Shown here in pieces: positions 20,678 through 29,317 of a stretch of DNA of 64,000 bases. Below the pieces are notes generated by a model, which did no database searches, was not told the origin of the DNA, and saw only the letters and a list, made by a program, of their open reading frames with translations. Each line of letters opens with the position of its first letter. Within the stretch, counting starts at the first letter, position 1. The stretch spans positions 29,089-93,088 of the forward strand of contig DAIDEE010000030.1 in NCBI GenBank assembly GCA_027308685.1, given 5' to 3'. Source of the stretch: Acidocella sp. (GTDB taxonomy: Bacteria; Pseudomonadota; Alphaproteobacteria; Acetobacterales; Acetobacteraceae). The position numbers and the translations under genes are program-made.

Positions 20678-21343
20678 ATGAACTTCATCTTCATGCTTAC
20701 CCGCGATGACCGCACCATTCCCGACTGCCTCGATGTCATCGCGCAAATCATGCCCCTCAACATCTGCCACATCGGCTTCAAGGACATCGGCGCTGATCTG
20801 GAAACCCTCAGAACCCTCAACCAAAAAATCCAAGCCAGCGGTGCGGTCAGCTATCTCGAAGTGGTGGCGACCTCTCCGCAAGCCGCCCTCAACTCCGCCC
20901 GGATGGCGGTGGAAATCGGCGTTAACCGCCTGCTTGGTGGCACACAGGTTGCTGAAACACTAGACATACTGAACGGCTCAAATATCAACTACTACCCGTT
21001 TCCCGGCACCCCCAGCGGACACCCCACCAAACTCGGCGGCACGCCCACGCAAATCCACGCCCACACCTGCGATTTTTTGGCGCAGGGCTGCGACGGGGTG
21101 GATTTGCTGGCGTACCGCGCCACTGAGGCCGAGCCGGTGGCCCTCGTTGAAGCCGCCCGCCGCGCGCTGGGGGATAAAACCCTGATCGTCGCCGGTGATA
21201 TCAATGGCCCTGAACGCATCGCCGCCGTCCGCAACGCGGGAGCCGACGCTTTCACCATCGGCTCCGCCGCCTTCAACCTATCCTTCTCCCCCGCCACCAC
21301 CCTCACTGGCCAGTTGCAGGCGATTATGGAGTGTGTGGGGTAA
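20678..21343 (+). CDS. TIM-barrel protein of uncertain function
   Basis: IGFKDIGADLETLRTL, GDINGPERIAAVRNAGADAFTIGSAAF resemble phosphate-binding TIM barrels; ATG at 20678 preferred. Confidence 0.65.
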   Translation: MNFIFMLTRDDRTIPDCLDVIAQIMPLNICHIGFKDIGADLETLRTLNQKIQASGAVSYLEVVATSPQAALNSARMAVEIGVNRLLGGTQVAETLDILNGSNINYYPFPGTPSGHPTKLGGTPTQIHAHTCDFLAQGCDGVDLLAYRATEAEPVALVEAARRALGDKTLIVAGDINGPERIAAVRNAGADAFTIGSAAFNLSFSPATTLTGQLQAIMECVG

Positions 21344-21346
21344 CGC

Positions 21347-22237
21347 TCACGCCCGCGGCACAGAACCCGGGCCGCTGAAGGAAGTTGTTGCCGGCATTGT
21401 GCCCTGGTTCATCGCCGGCACGTTCAGCGCCACCGAAGCACCTAGCGCGTTCGCCATGTCGGTCGGCACCAGAATTGTCACGCCGCGGTCTTTGTTCATG
21501 TCATAAATCAGCCCCATCTGCCGGATTTGCAGCGCCACCGGGTTCTGGTGATAAATCTGGCTGGCGGCAGCGATCTGTTCGGCAATCGCCACTTCCGCAC
21601 TGGCCAATGTCACCCGCGCCTGTTTCTCTTTTTCGGCCTGGGCGTTGCGGCTCATGGCGTCGTTCAACTCCGGTGGAATTTTCACATCGCGGATTTCCAC
21701 CGAGATTTCACCGATACCCCAGCCCATGGATTTTTTGGTGATATATTCGCGCAACGTCGCATCCATCGCTTCGCGTTCCGAGAGAATATTATTCAACGTT
21801 GTCGAACTTATCACTTCGCGCAAGCTGGTCTGCGCCACCTGCGCGATCATACCGCGATAATCGGTCAATTCCGTCGCGGCGCGTTTCACATCCTGCACGC
21901 GCCAGAACATAATCGAATCCATCGTCACCGAAACAGCGTCGGAGGTCAGGGTATCCTCCGCTGAGATGCGGGTGCTTTGGCGGCGTGTATCAACTGTGGC
22001 GTACACAGTTTCAATCGCGGGGATAAGGAAATACAGCCCCGGCCCACGCACCCCGGCGAAGCGACCAAAGCGCAGCACCACGGCGCGTTCCCATTCGGCT
22101 GCGATACGGAATGTTAATCCGAAGATCACGCCGATGAAAATGATAACCAGGCCCGGCACTTGCAGGTTCAGCAGTGCAAACACCACCGCCCCGATAACGA
22201 CGATGATAAAAGCGATAACAGCAACCGCGCTATTCAT
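21347..22237 (-). CDS. SPFH/Band 7 (stomatin-like) membrane protein
   Basis: RIAAEWERAVVLRFGRFAGVRGPGLYFLIPAIE, TRRQSTRISAEDTLTSDAVSVTMDSIMFWRVQD. Confidence 0.93.
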   Translation of the reverse strand: MNSAVAVIAFIIVVIGAVVFALLNLQVPGLVIIFIGVIFGLTFRIAAEWERAVVLRFGRFAGVRGPGLYFLIPAIETVYATVDTRRQSTRISAEDTLTSDAVSVTMDSIMFWRVQDVKRAATELTDYRGMIAQVAQTSLREVISSTTLNNILSEREAMDATLREYITKKSMGWGIGEISVEIRDVKIPPELNDAMSRNAQAEKEKQARVTLASAEVAIAEQIAAASQIYHQNPVALQIRQMGLIYDMNKDRGVTILVPTDMANALGASVALNVPAMNQGTMPATTSFSGPGSVPRA

Positions 22238-22248
22238 GGCATATTCCT

Positions 22249-22701
22249 TTATTTATTTCGCATCGGCACTATAGCCGAGCTTTTCATCTCCTGCACCGGC
22301 TCGCCATGCTGGTTCAGCGTTGTCATTTTATTTGTAATAATTCCCCAGCCTGGCTTGCTGGTACTGGCCCGCACCGCCAGCAATTCCACTCGCAACCGCA
22401 GCGTATCGCCGGGGCGCACCGGCTTCAGCCATTTCAGCGATTCAAACCCCAGCCCCACCGTGCCGGGTGCCGGCTGATAATGCCGCCCGGTCACCAACAA
22501 CCGCATGGTCAGGCTGGCTGTGTGCCAGCCGCTGGCGATCAACCCGCCGGTCACCGCCGCCGCTACGGCTGGGTCAACATGCATCGGCTGCGGGTCGAAT
22601 TGCTTGCCAAATTCGATAATGTCGGACTCACTCACCGTCACTGGTCCGGCCTCGGTCACTTGCCCCACGGCGAAATCTTCAAAATACATCGGCTCGGTCA
22701 T
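22249..22701 (-). CDS. MaoC-like dehydratase
   Basis: YFEDFAVGQ, FGKQFDPQPMHVDP hot-dog fold signature. Confidence 0.9.
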   Translation of the reverse strand: MTEPMYFEDFAVGQVTEAGPVTVSESDIIEFGKQFDPQPMHVDPAVAAAVTGGLIASGWHTASLTMRLLVTGRHYQPAPGTVGLGFESLKWLKPVRPGDTLRLRVELLAVRASTSKPGWGIITNKMTTLNQHGEPVQEMKSSAIVPMRNK

Positions 22702-22740
22702 CGTCTCTCCCTCGCGGCACTACAGCTTTATGGTTAGGAT

Positions 22741-24003
22741 ATGGGCATGAGCACTGAGGTTTTACTACTGGCGTTGATTATTGTGGCCGTTTTACTGGCA
22801 GCGGTGCTGGCTTGGGCGGCATGGCGGGCGGCTGAGCAATCGCCCGAGCGGCTGCGCCTGCTGCTGGAACAAAATCTGGCCGCCAACCGCGCCGAGGCGC
22901 TCACCACCCGCGAGGTGCTGGCCGCCATGGAAGGCCGCCTCGCCGCCGCCATCCAATCCGGCACCACCGAGGCGCTCTCGAAGGCGTTCGAGCAGATCAA
23001 CACCGCTGTGCAGGCGGTCGCCACCACCACCGACCTGCTGCGCAAACAGGCCGCCGAGGATAACCAGAAAACCCTGACCATACTGGAAACCCGCCTGACC
23101 ACCATCCAGACCTCGGTGAACGAGAAATTGCACGAGGCGGTGGATCAGCAGATGACCAACAGCTTCGCCCGCGTGCTGGAGCAGTTCGCGCAGGTGCAGC
23201 AGGCGATGGGCGAGGTGCAATCCGCCGCCGCCCAAATCGGTGACCTCAAACGCATTTTCTCCAACGTCAAAACCCGCGGTGGCTGGGGCGAGGCGCAACT
23301 GGGCGCGATGCTGGAGCAGGTGCTGCCGCCCGGCGCGTTTGAGCGTAATTTCGCGGTGCAGGAAGGCTCGCGCGAGCGGGTTGATTTCGCCATCCGGATG
23401 CCGGCCCGCAGCCTGTTATGGCTGGCGGTGGATAGTAAGTTCCCCACCGAGGATTACGAGCGCCTTTTACTGGCCGCCGAAACCGCCGACCTTGATGCCG
23501 AGCGCACCGCCCGTGATAACATCGCGATTCGCATCCGGCTGGAGGCCAAAAAAATTCGCGAAAAATACATCTGCCCGCCCGATACAGTAGATTTCGGCGT
23601 GATGTATCTGCCCTCCGACGGCTTGTTCGCCGAGGTCGCCCGCATCCCCAACCTGATCGACGAAATCCGGGTGCGCGAAAAAGTCATTATTCTGGGGCCG
23701 ACTTTGCTGCCGGCCATGCTGCAGACCATCCACCTCGGCCATATCACGCTGGATTTGGAAAAACGCGCCGGCGAGATCGGCAAACTGCTAGGCGCCACCC
23801 GCACCGAAATGACCAAGATGGACGATATTCTCGGCAAGCTGGCGGCCAATGCCTCGGCCATGTCCTCCAACATCGAACGCGCCCGCACCCGCACCCGCGC
23901 CGTCAGCCGGGTGCTGCGCACGGTTGAGATGGTGGAGTCCGGCCCTGCCCAGGTGATGCTGGGCTTGGACGCCGAAGACCCCGAGCCGCTTGCACAAGCA
24001 TAG
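22741..24003 (+). CDS. rmuC: DNA recombination protein RmuC
   Basis: GGWGEAQLGAMLEQVLPPGAFERNF, DSKFPTEDYERLL, FGVMYLPSDGLFAEV. Confidence 0.93.
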   Translation: MGMSTEVLLLALIIVAVLLAAVLAWAAWRAAEQSPERLRLLLEQNLAANRAEALTTREVLAAMEGRLAAAIQSGTTEALSKAFEQINTAVQAVATTTDLLRKQAAEDNQKTLTILETRLTTIQTSVNEKLHEAVDQQMTNSFARVLEQFAQVQQAMGEVQSAAAQIGDLKRIFSNVKTRGGWGEAQLGAMLEQVLPPGAFERNFAVQEGSRERVDFAIRMPARSLLWLAVDSKFPTEDYERLLLAAETADLDAERTARDNIAIRIRLEAKKIREKYICPPDTVDFGVMYLPSDGLFAEVARIPNLIDEIRVREKVIILGPTLLPAMLQTIHLGHITLDLEKRAGEIGKLLGATRTEMTKMDDILGKLAANASAMSSNIERARTRTRAVSRVLRTVEMVESGPAQVMLGLDAEDPEPLAQA

Positions 24004-24024
24004 AACCCAGCCGATATCACGCTC

Positions 24025-24681
24025 ATGATTGTCACGCTCCGCCACGGCCTTAACACCCTCGTTGCTGCTACCCTGCTGCTGCTGTCCGCCTGCCATAAGA
24101 ATTTGTCGGACCAGGATGTCAGCATCCAAGGGCTGGTGCCGCCGCTGGCGATCTCGATGCAGGATGTCACCACCCGCAAGCCGGTTACCGCCGCCGATTT
24201 TCAGGGCAAGGTCACGCTACTGTATTTCGGCTATACCAACTGCCCGGATGTCTGCCCCTTCACGCTCGGCAACATCGACAAAATCATCAAGCAGCTCGGA
24301 CCGCTGGCCAGCGACGTGACGGTGCTGTTCGTCACCGTTGACCCGGACCGCGACACCCCGGCCACCCTGGCGCAATACGCCGCATTATTTGGCCCCGATG
24401 TGCAGGGGCTGCGCGGCACGCCCGATGAGCTTTACAGCCTGGCGCGGCGCTACCGCGTGGTATTCTCAGTCACCAAACCTACGGCCACCACCGCGTACCA
24501 GGTCACGCATTCAGCCGCGGTTTACGTTTTCAACGCCAAGGGTGACGCACAATTCCTGATCTCAGGGCTGGACACCGACAAACCTGATATCGCCGGCATC
24601 ACCGATGATTTGCGCGGCGTGATTAACCAGAACGCCCATGTCTCACTGTTAAGCTGGCTGGAAAGCCTTACTTCAAGCTAG
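24025..24681 (+). CDS. SCO1/SenC family copper chaperone (paralog 1)
   Basis: LYFGYTNCPDVCPFTLGNI, VTVDPDRDTPATLAQYA; lipoprotein-like signal LLLLSACHKN. Confidence 0.93.
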   Translation: MIVTLRHGLNTLVAATLLLLSACHKNLSDQDVSIQGLVPPLAISMQDVTTRKPVTAADFQGKVTLLYFGYTNCPDVCPFTLGNIDKIIKQLGPLASDVTVLFVTVDPDRDTPATLAQYAALFGPDVQGLRGTPDELYSLARRYRVVFSVTKPTATTAYQVTHSAAVYVFNAKGDAQFLISGLDTDKPDIAGITDDLRGVINQNAHVSLLSWLESLTSS

Positions 24682-25000
24682 ATAGATATCCGGCCACCGC
24701 GTCGGTTTCCGCCGGGCTCAGCGCCTGCGCGATATATTGCATCGAGGCATTGCCGCCCTCGCCATTGGCGAAATGCGCCAGCGCGGATTTAATAACCCCT
24801 TCTGGCAGGCCCGCCAGCTTCGGTGCGCCGATGGAGGTGTTTCCACCTGCGTTAACCCCATGACAAGCCGCGCACGGCATCGCGCCCGCACCATCACCAT
24901 GCAGGAATATCTGCTGGCCATTGGGAGACTCCGCCAGCGCCGGGGCTGTGAACGCCCCTACCACCGTTATGGCGAGCGTTGCGAGATGCCTAAGGCGCAT
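24668..25000 (-). CDS. Cytochrome c (single heme)
   Basis: Signal peptide then CAACH motif, downstream NASMQYIAQALS. Confidence 0.9.
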   Translation of the reverse strand: MRLRHLATLAITVVGAFTAPALAESPNGQQIFLHGDGAGAMPCAACHGVNAGGNTSIGAPKLAGLPEGVIKSALAHFANGEGGNASMQYIAQALSPAETDAVAGYLSSLK

Positions 25001-25412
25001 TCTGCGCCCCATACACCGGCAGCGTTGCAACCACGATACTGCCATCCTGCAGGCGCAGCGTCACCGGCACTTTATCGCCTAGTTTCATCGTTGGCTGCAT
25101 GCACATCAAATGATAGCCACCAGGCGCCAACGTCGCGCTGCCATGCGCGGGTACCGTGATGCTCTGCACATCCATCATCATCGCCATCCCGCTGGTATCA
25201 GCGCTTTTATGCAGCATCAGCATCCCGCAGGCCGGTGAAGCGGCGCCGGTAATCACTACATCCGCCGCCCCCGGATTTTGCAGCTCCATATAGCCCGCCG
25301 CTGGAATGCTCGGCAGCAAATAGCGCATCCAGGGTTTCTCCACTGTCAATTCCGGCGTCGCGGCTTGCGCCACCAACGGCAGCAACAGCAAAACAACCAG
25401 AAAAACTCTCAT
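24990..25412 (-). CDS. Copper chaperone PCu(A)C
   Basis: Signal peptide; CGMLMLHKSADTSGMAMM, GGYHLMCMQP copper-ligand pattern. Confidence 0.92.
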   Translation of the reverse strand: MRVFLVVLLLLPLVAQAATPELTVEKPWMRYLLPSIPAAGYMELQNPGAADVVITGAASPACGMLMLHKSADTSGMAMMMDVQSITVPAHGSATLAPGGYHLMCMQPTMKLGDKVPVTLRLQDGSIVVATLPVYGAQNAP

Positions 25413-26035
25413 ACTTTCACCAACGGCTTGATCAGCCCCGCCACCAGATCAATATCTGCCTTGCCCTGCGCCAAGGTGCCCAGAATATAATGGGCTTTAC
25501 CGGAAACCCCAAACCCATACACCGCGTCACTATGGGTTATGTCCGCCACCGGGTCCGGGGCATCGGCGCTCGTCACAGCGGTATATTCAACGCCATAACG
25601 TTTCGCCAACGCCGCCAGTTGCGTGCTGGTGCCGTGCAAACCGTCAAACACCGGTGCTGCGCCAAAATTCGCCATATATTTTTTCAACACCATCGGCGTA
25701 TCATAAGCCGGGTCGATGGTCACGAACAGCACCCGCAACTGCTGCCCGTCTGCCCCCATTTTGCGCACCAATCTGGCGGCATTTTCCATCGTTAACGGAC
25801 AGGTATCGGTACAACGGGTAAAGCCGAAATATAAAATCACCGGATGCCCGGCGAAGTCCGCTGCCGTAACCACCGCACCCGTGGAGGCCAAAGTCATCTC
25901 AAACCGCAAATCCGGCAGTTGCCCCGTAATGTCTGCGTAGGCCGGGCCATCGTCGGCCAGGGCGAACCCGGCTGGCCATAACGTTGCCGCACCCGCCAAC
26001 ACCAATCCCTGCCGCCGCGTCAAACCCTTCATCAT
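25409..26035 (-). CDS. SCO1/SenC family copper chaperone (paralog 2)
   Basis: LYFGFTRCTDTCPLTMENA, VTIDPAYDTPMVLKKYM, DITHSDAVYGF. Confidence 0.93.
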   Translation of the reverse strand: MMKGLTRRQGLVLAGAATLWPAGFALADDGPAYADITGQLPDLRFEMTLASTGAVVTAADFAGHPVILYFGFTRCTDTCPLTMENAARLVRKMGADGQQLRVLFVTIDPAYDTPMVLKKYMANFGAAPVFDGLHGTSTQLAALAKRYGVEYTAVTSADAPDPVADITHSDAVYGFGVSGKAHYILGTLAQGKADIDLVAGLIKPLVKV

Positions 26036-26086
26036 ATGTTCTCCTGGCAGCGGCACGAAACCCATCGCACCACTGCTATAGACCAA

Positions 26087-26106
26087 ACCTTACCCAACTG
26101 GAAGGT
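26087..26106 (-). promoter_or_regulatory. Candidate CueR/HmrR (MerR-family) copper operator
   Basis: Minus strand ACCTTCC-AGTTGG-GTAAGGT, imperfect dyad upstream of the SCO/PCuAC/cytochrome c operon. Confidence 0.5.
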
Positions 26107-26166
26107 TACGTCATCACCTTATGTTTAGGTTACTTCGTCACCTTATGTTTAGGTTACTTCGTCACC
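26107..26166 (-). repeat. 24-bp tandem repeat spanning the CHRD-gene stop codon
   Basis: Two copies of ttcgtcaccttatgtttaggttac-type unit plus a partial, variant third copy. Confidence 0.9.
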
Positions 26167-26585
26167 AGCATCTGCGCCCGGGCTTCACCCATCGGGGCCG
26201 CCTTGGTGTGCAGGTTCACATAGGTTTTGCCGGCTTCCAGAATTTTCTCCTGGGCTTTGGTCACTTTCACGGTGCCGGTCATGCCGTTCACATAAGGGCC
26301 GGGGATGGGGATCAACACCTTAGCGGACTCACCCGCACTGGCCGGGCCATGAAAATGCGCAGCTAGCACCGGGCCGGTGAGACCTGCGAAGGTGATCGAG
26401 TATTTCAGCATATCGGTGCTGGTATCCAACGTCGCCTCGGCCATGCCGGAGGGGACGGATACGCCCTTGCCTTCAGTGCCAAAGTTACCGGACAGGTTAA
26501 TGGTTTTGGCCATCGCCACGCCGCCAAAAGCCAACATTGCGGCAGCCGCCAGCGGCAGTACAGTCATTTTTGTTAGACGCATCAT
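26154..26585 (-). CDS. CHRD-domain secreted protein
   Basis: Signal peptide, AAHFHGPASAGESAKVLIPIP, YVNLHTKAAPMGEARAQM. Confidence 0.88.
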   Translation of the reverse strand: MMRLTKMTVLPLAAAAMLAFGGVAMAKTINLSGNFGTEGKGVSVPSGMAEATLDTSTDMLKYSITFAGLTGPVLAAHFHGPASAGESAKVLIPIPGPYVNGMTGTVKVTKAQEKILEAGKTYVNLHTKAAPMGEARAQMLVTK

Positions 26586-26705
26586 AAATTCTCCCTTGTT
26601 GATCACGCGGCCACCTGGGGCCACGCGCTATATATGGGCTGCTATGCCGTAGCGTGAAGTGTTTCCCGTTGCACAAGCTGGCTTCGCAGCGCACAAGTTT
26701 GCGAT

Positions 26706-27116
26706 ATGGAACAATCCCGCCTCGCCGACGCTACCCGCGACACACGCCACATGTTCATCCGCGACCTGGTGCTCAACGCCTCGATCGGCGTTTATAAGCA
26801 TGAACATGACGCCACCCAGCGCATCCGCATCAACCTGGACCTCGCCATTCTCGACGATTCCGAGGAAAAACTCTCCCGCCCGGCGATTGGGCGCGACGAT
26901 CTGGCCCGGGTGGTGGACTATGAGGCCATCGTCAACCGCACCCGCGCCATTGTAGCCGCCGGTCATGTGCAGTTGGTGGAAACCCTGGCTGAGCGCTTGG
27001 CGGAGTCTTGCCTCACGGACCCTAGGGTTGTGTTGGTGCGCGTCAGGGTTGAAAAGCTTGATGTTTTCGCGGATGCAGCATCGGCTGGCGTTGAGGTTGA
27101 ACGGCGGAATTGTTAG
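26706..27116 (+). CDS. folB: Dihydroneopterin aldolase
   Basis: FIRDLVLNASIGVYKHEHDATQRIRINLDL, VVDYEAIVNRTRAIV, LVETLAERLAE. Confidence 0.88.
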   Translation: MEQSRLADATRDTRHMFIRDLVLNASIGVYKHEHDATQRIRINLDLAILDDSEEKLSRPAIGRDDLARVVDYEAIVNRTRAIVAAGHVQLVETLAERLAESCLTDPRVVLVRVRVEKLDVFADAASAGVEVERRNC

Positions 27117-27307
27117 TTTTCCACCACCAGAAATTCGTTAATAACAAAAGGGTTTATCCCTCAATCTTAACACAAATGTGACAGCCCATTTGTAAATATA
27201 TCAAATAAAATCAACATGTTAACTGAAAATTACCGAACACATTTCACTACCGTTCCAGAATCTGGAAACTCCGTGTTAACCTGCATGATTCACTTTTTCC
27301 CACAGAC

Positions 27308-27316
27308 TTATCCACA
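27308..27316 (+). promoter_or_regulatory. Perfect DnaA-box consensus TTATCCACA
   Basis: Exact match in an AT-rich intergenic region upstream of uvrC. Confidence 0.6.
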
Positions 27317-27327
27317 GATAAAACCTC

Positions 27328-29211
27328 TTGACCGTGTATAACATATCTCCCGCAACGGGCGTCACTATTATTGAAACCGCTCTGGAAACGATGCCGGCAA
27401 ACCCCGGTGTTTATCGTATGCTCGATGTCAAAGGCGACGCACTTTACGTCGGCAAAGCCAAAAATCTCAAAAAGCGGGTGGTATCTTACACACAGGTTTC
27501 ACGCCTGCCCGAACGCCTGCGGCGAATGGTGGCTGACACCGCCGCGATGGAGATTTTAACCACCCATACCGAAGCCGAAGCGCTGCTGCTGGAAGCCAAC
27601 CTGATCAAGCGCTTAAAACCGCGCTACAACATCCTGTTACGCGACGATAAGTCATATTCCTGGCTGATGCTGACCGAGGACCATACGTTCCCGCAAATTT
27701 CTAAACATCGCGGTGCCAGGGTACGCAAAGCGAGTTACTGGGGGCCGTTCGCCTCCGCCTGGTCTGTCGGTCAGACCGTTCAAGCCATCCAACGGGTGTT
27801 CCTGATCCGCAATTGCCCGGACACAATTTTCACCAACCGGACGCGCCCTTGCCTACTGTACCAAATCAAACGCTGCGCCGCGCCATGCGTTGGCCGCATC
27901 TCGGAAACCGATTACGCTTTGTTAGTCAGCCAGGCCAAAGCGTTCCTGTCAGGAAAATCGGGGGCGGTGCAAAAAGAACTCGCCACCGAAATGGAAAAAG
28001 CTGCCGAAAAACTTGAATTTGAACGCGCCGCCGCCATCCGCGACCGGATCCGCGGCCTCACCTATATTCAGGGCTCGGATGTCATCAACCCGGCCAGCCT
28101 CACCGATGCCGATGTGATCGCGCTGCACCAGGAAGCCGGACAATCCTGCGTGCAGGTGTTCTTTATTCGCGGCGGCCGCAACAACGGCAACCGCAGCGTC
28201 TTTCCCGCACACAGCAAGGGCGAGGAACCAGCCCAGGTGATGGCCGCCTTCATCGCGCAATTTTACGATGACAAACCGCCGCCGCCGCTGCTGCTACTCT
28301 CGCATGAACCCGAGGATGCCGCGCTGCTGACTGAAGCATTGTCATTGAAAGCCGAGCATAAAATCGGCCTGATGGTGCCAAAGCGTGGTGAGAAATACGA
28401 TGTGGTGAAACATGCGGCAACCAACGCCCGCGAGGCGCTGGAGCGCAAGCTGGCCGAAACCGCCGGGCAAGGCAAATTGCTGGCAGCCGTCATGGAAGTT
28501 TTCAACTTACCCGAAGCGCCGACGCGCATTGAGACCTATGATAACTCGCATATCATGGGCACCTCGGCTTATGGGGTGATGGTGGCCGCTGGGCCTGAGG
28601 GGTTTATCAAATCCGCTTACCGTAAATTTGCCATCAAAACCGCAATGAAACCCGGCGATGATTTCGCGATGATGCGCGAAGTGCTGCAACGCCGCTTCTC
28701 GCGCGCATTGGCCGAGAACCCCGACCGCTCGGATGAAACCTGGCCTTCGCTCATCCTCATCGACGGCGGTGCCGGCCAGCTCTCGGCGGTCACCGGCATC
28801 ATGGCAGACCTTGGCCTCGGCGATATTCCGCTGGTGGCGATTGCCAAAGGCCCCGACCGCGATGCCGGGCGCGAATGGTTCCACACCGCCGGACGCGAAG
28901 CGTTCCAACTGCCGCCGCGCGACCCGGTATTATATTTCCTGCAACGGCTGCGCGATGAAGCCCACCGCTTCGCCATCACCACCCACCGCAATGCGCGGTC
29001 CAAAAAAATTACGGTGAGCGAATTAGATGATGTGGAGGGCATCGGCCCGGCCCGCAAAAAAGCCCTGCTCAACCATTTTGGGTCCGCCAGCGCCGTGAAG
29101 GCCGCCGGGCTGAAAGCGTTGGAAGCCGTGACCGGCATCAACAAAACCACCGCCCGCATGGTTTATGCGTATTTTCATCCGGGGGTGGTGCTGGAGGAAA
29201 CCGATGAATAA
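27328..29211 (+). CDS. uvrC: Excinuclease ABC subunit C
   Basis: [27 protein letters not shown] (GIY-YIG), [20 protein letters not shown]-terminal HhH. TTG start proposed. Confidence 0.96.
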   Translation: MTVYNISPATGVTIIETALETMPANPGVYRMLDVKGDALYVGKAKNLKKRVVSYTQVSRLPERLRRMVADTAAMEILTTHTEAEALLLEANLIKRLKPRYNILLRDDKSYSWLMLTEDHTFPQISKHRGARVRKASYWGPFASAWSVGQTVQAIQRVFLIRNCPDTIFTNRTRPCLLYQIKRCAAPCVGRISETDYALLVSQAKAFLSGKSGAVQKELATEMEKAAEKLEFERAAAIRDRIRGLTYIQGSDVINPASLTDADVIALHQEAGQSCVQVFFIRGGRNNGNRSVFPAHSKGEEPAQVMAAFIAQFYDDKPPPPLLLLSHEPEDAALLTEALSLKAEHKIGLMVPKRGEKYDVVKHAATNAREALERKLAETAGQGKLLAAVMEVFNLPEAPTRIETYDNSHIMGTSAYGVMVAAGPEGFIKSAYRKFAIKTAMKPGDDFAMMREVLQRRFSRALAENPDRSDETWPSLILIDGGAGQLSAVTGIMADLGLGDIPLVAIAKGPDRDAGREWFHTAGREAFQLPPRDPVLYFLQRLRDEAHRFAITTHRNARSKKITVSELDDVEGIGPARKKALLNHFGSASAVKAAGLKALEAVTGINKTTARMVYAYFHPGVVLEETDE

Positions 29212-29317
29212 ATCGGTTTTTCCCTGTCCTCTCCCTTCGTCATTGCCGCGCATGCGAAAATCTTCTCATGAAGCCCGCATATACCCGCCTGCGCGGCGCT
29301 AACGAACGCGATGGCCT

